A stretch of 64,000 nt of DNA from Oreocharis arfaki (taxonomy: Eukaryota; Chordata; Aves; Passeriformes; Paramythiidae). The notes under the pieces are model-generated. The model saw only the letters and a program-made list of their open reading frames with translations. It did not search any database and was not told the origin of the DNA. Positions 61,701 through 64,000 of the stretch are shown piece by piece; position 1 is the stretch's first letter, and each line of letters begins with the position of its first letter. Made by a program: the position numbers and the translations under genes. Location: NCBI GenBank assembly GCA_013398015.1, contig VZRR01011618.1:1288021-1352020 (forward strand). Reading direction: 5' to 3'.

Positions 61701-63806
61701 AATAGTTGAAAGGAAAATAACTTTTTAGTAGTGTAATTCTTTTAATCATTGCCCCTGATTGTCTCCTTCCAAACATGCAGAATTGGGTCAGTTTCGAAAT
61801 CATGGGAATCATTGCATATAAAGAATTTTTAAATCATCTTCCTAGATACCTTGCATGGGAGATAAACCATTTGCAGAAATTCCAGTGGAGGCAGCCATTC
61901 TGAAAGTTAAGCATGCGCAGACTTTGTTGTAGTCATGGTGGTAGAGATGGAAACCCAGAAAGCACTTTTTGTCTGTGTGAGTTAATGACCTTCATTAATG
62001 GAGAGTGAAAAGGTGGTCCTCCTTGTATGAAGTGGGCGTTTCACATCCTGTTGTGAAATACTTGGGGGTGGTGTTAAGATGTGGTCTCATAGGGGACCTC
62101 AATTCCCCAGCAGACACAGGAATTGTGCCTTAGGGTCCCTTGGGGGCACTGTATCTCACTTTCCCCACTGGAAAAGTTGAGGGCTTTGAGTGAATGGAAA
62201 CAGTTGGATTTTAAGGCTTGGTCAGTTATTATTTGTGGAGCGTTAGCGTCTCCTGAGGGAGAGGAGTTACACTGTGGGGCAATCCTCAGCTGGAAGTAAA
62301 CAGTACCAGACACCATTCAGGACCTTCCCCAGTGCCACGTTGTTGAAGGCCTCTGTGCTGAAATTAGTTACAGCTGTAAAGACATTTCTGTATGCATGCT
62401 TAGAAGTTGAAGGCTAAAATTTGTAATACATTCGAAGTAAATTTGCATTCTGGCCCCTGGTACAGAGCGTCTGTTTCAGTCTTTAGCTGCTTAGTTCTAG
62501 AAAGTTTGTTCCCAGCGAGTTTTCATCTCTGTGAGTACATTCATTAATCCTTTTTGGACATTGCTTACCCACAAATATAGAAGAAGCTTTGAAGTGGATT
62601 GGCAACTTTTCACCACCCTTCTTTCTTTTGTTTTGTTAAAGAGTAGGTTTAAAGGTACTAGAGTGGGTCAAGAATTGCATGTTTAAACTGTTTGTTTCCT
62701 GCAAGAAAAGAGATTGGCAAATAAATGTGCCATTCAAGCTAATCATCTCATAATCAGGAGTTTACTGACCTAGAAACTTAATCTAGTCCTGTGAGTTCAA
62801 GTATCTGCAACTTTCTTTTAGAAAACAGAAAAAATATTATTTTCAAATGAGTCATGTGACTGGTCTAATTCTCTCTTTTTTTTGTAGATACCATTAATTT
62901 GAAAATTACTTCTGTGAGGTGCTGTTCTCTTGCTTCCTGTGCAGGCAAACTGTGAGCCCTAGCCCCTTGCGCTAAGCAGAGGGTGAGCAAGTACAAATGA
63001 AAGTGGACAGATAAATGCCAATGCAGGGCCATTTGAAACAGGAGGAAAGGAAGGAAAAAAGAAAAAAAGGGAAGATTATCTGTCTAGCCTTACTGGCAAA
63101 TGATCAGAAAAATGACTGAAAACATTATATTGCATTTTTTCCTGCTTAGGGCTTGATACAAAACTCACTAAAATAAGTGGGAAACTTTTCATGATGTTCT
63201 TGATTTTGGGCTGAGATGCCTGATCAACACTTACTCTTTGTCTCCCTGCAACGAATTGCTAAGTGCCTCAAGCAAATAAAGGTATTGTCAACAACCAGCA
63301 CTATCAGTGCTACCTGGCACTGGCAAAGCAAACTCATCTGTTGTGGCTAAAATGATGCCTCAACACACAGAGAGGAAAGCGCTTGCTTTCAATATGGTTA
63401 TGGATATAACCCAATCGTGTGGCACGGGGTTATGTGTTCATTAAAGTGTCATTTTTAGATAGACAAGTGACCTTGAAACACTTTCAACAGTTTTCTGCAT
63501 CATCGCCTTCTAAACTTCTTACTCTTTAGCTTTAGTTCAGTTGTATTTAATTCTCCCCCCCCCTTTTTTTTTATGTCTTATGAAGTTCAGTGTGTGATTT
63601 GGTTTGGGGATGGAGGTGGAGCACAGCTGGTGGAGTGGAGGAGCAGGGAGGGAGATCTTTTTAAAGCAGCTAAACTTGTAGCCAGAGAAGATACTGCATT
63701 TATAATGTTCCCATTCTTCTCAATACTTAACAAGAAAAATGATTGTGTGTGTGTGACGTGAATATTCAGCACAGAGCTTTGGTAGCTGACCGCTCTCTTT
63801 TCACAG

Positions 63807-63942
63807 CCATCCAACCGCGCACACATTCCTAAGGGATTACCTCACTGCCAGCGCTCCTCAAAGTGTGGGATACGCCGAAGCCGACCAACTGCAAAGCTCC
63901 TTTCTGCCTGCTGCGGTGCTGGTTTTAGGCAATGACCTTTAA
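63807..63942 (+). other. Candidate terminal exon
   Basis: CTCTCTTTTCACAG gives a strong splice acceptor ending at 63,806. After one base, a frame runs open for 44 codons to TAA at 63,940, starting HPTAHTFLRDYLTASAPQSV and ending VLVLGNDL. An in-frame TGA lies just upstream of the acceptor, so the frame would depend on splicing. The segment has seven CpGs in about 115 bp, more than its surroundings, as coding exons often do. I do not recognise the peptide. A CpG-rich non-coding element or chance are alternatives, and the window ends 58 bp later, so no poly-A signal can be judged. Confidence 0.25.
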
Positions 63943-64000
63943 AACCACAAATCTAACCCTACGTCTACCCCCAAAAAGATTTTTCATTTGTTAGCTAGAT

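Larger units (their letters stand above)
59321..63806. other. Non-coding stretch, no supported gene
   Basis: Two long T runs lie at 59,681-59,720, a purine-rich tract at 63,039-63,073 and a C8T9 run at 63,555-63,573. The AT-rich block 61,080-61,700 is listed separately. Frames are short and unrecognised. Confidence 0.6.

Noticed and set aside
1..64000. CRISPR array, prokaryotic operon, phage or plasmid features
   Set aside because: No spaced direct repeats, no long tightly packed frames and no ribosome-binding-site pattern; the sequence has vertebrate repeats and CpG depletion.
1..64000. tRNA, rRNA, snRNA or well-known microRNA genes
   Set aside because: A read for tRNA A/B boxes, U6-type starts and common microRNA seeds on the + strand found none outside the SINE relics. 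A computed scan (tRNAscan-SE, Infernal) would be decisive.

Overview
The window looks like a stretch of vertebrate, most likely bird, nuclear DNA that is almost entirely non-coding. The reasons are the following. There is a truncated CR1 (chicken repeat 1) LINE 3' end with its typical GATTCTGTG tail near 52.9-53.1 kb. There is a 439-bp solo endogenous-retrovirus LTR with a flanking 4-bp target duplication at 58.9-59.3 kb, whose ends resemble songbird LTRs as I remember them. There are several very diverged MIR-type tRNA-derived SINE relics, and little other repeat content. Base composition is mostly AT-leaning with rare CpG. Bird, possibly songbird, is an inference; the species is not determinable. 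No bacterial, plasmid, phage or CRISPR signature is present, and no prokaryotic operon logic applies.

No complete protein-coding gene can be supported. The open frames are short and overlap on both strands, as expected by chance. The longest (about 240 and 235 codons, both minus strand, near 18.1 and 32.5 kb) match no family I recognise. The best gene-related signals are isolated. At 4.9-5.1 kb a compact CpG-rich patch has a consensus splice donor and a CRE-like site at its upstream edge, and could be a promoter with a first exon on the + strand. At 17.7-18.5 kb there is a second, broader GC/CpG-rich patch. At 49.7 kb a 61-bp segment has good 3' and 5' splice sites and one open frame. At 63.8 kb a CpG-enriched segment starts at a strong splice acceptor and runs open for 44 codons to a stop. 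The window could therefore be an intron of a large gene, an intergenic desert, or a mix of both.

Layout: 0-4.9 kb, AT-leaning sequence with one old repeat fragment; 4.9-5.1 kb, CpG patch; 5-11.5 kb, unremarkable apart from a TTTG-rich tract and an AT-rich segment at 9.5-9.95 kb; 11.3-12.5 kb, old repeat relics followed by an AT-rich block dense in homeodomain-type TAAT cores that may be a regulatory element; 14.0 kb, an 11-bp minisatellite; 16-23 kb, three MIR relics and the second CpG patch; 23-40 kb, almost featureless, with an AT/CA-rich microsatellite at 34.7 kb; 40-49.4 kb, more MIR relics; 49.7 kb, the exon candidate; 52.9 kb, CR1; 54.3 kb, a 24-bp minisatellite; 58.9 kb, the solo LTR; 61.1-61.7 kb, another AT-rich putative regulatory block; 63.8 kb, the terminal-exon candidate.

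I found no convincing undescribed biological system. The most useful items to follow up are the CpG patch with its splice donor, the three possible exons, the complete LTR with its octamer motif, and the homeodomain-site-rich block.
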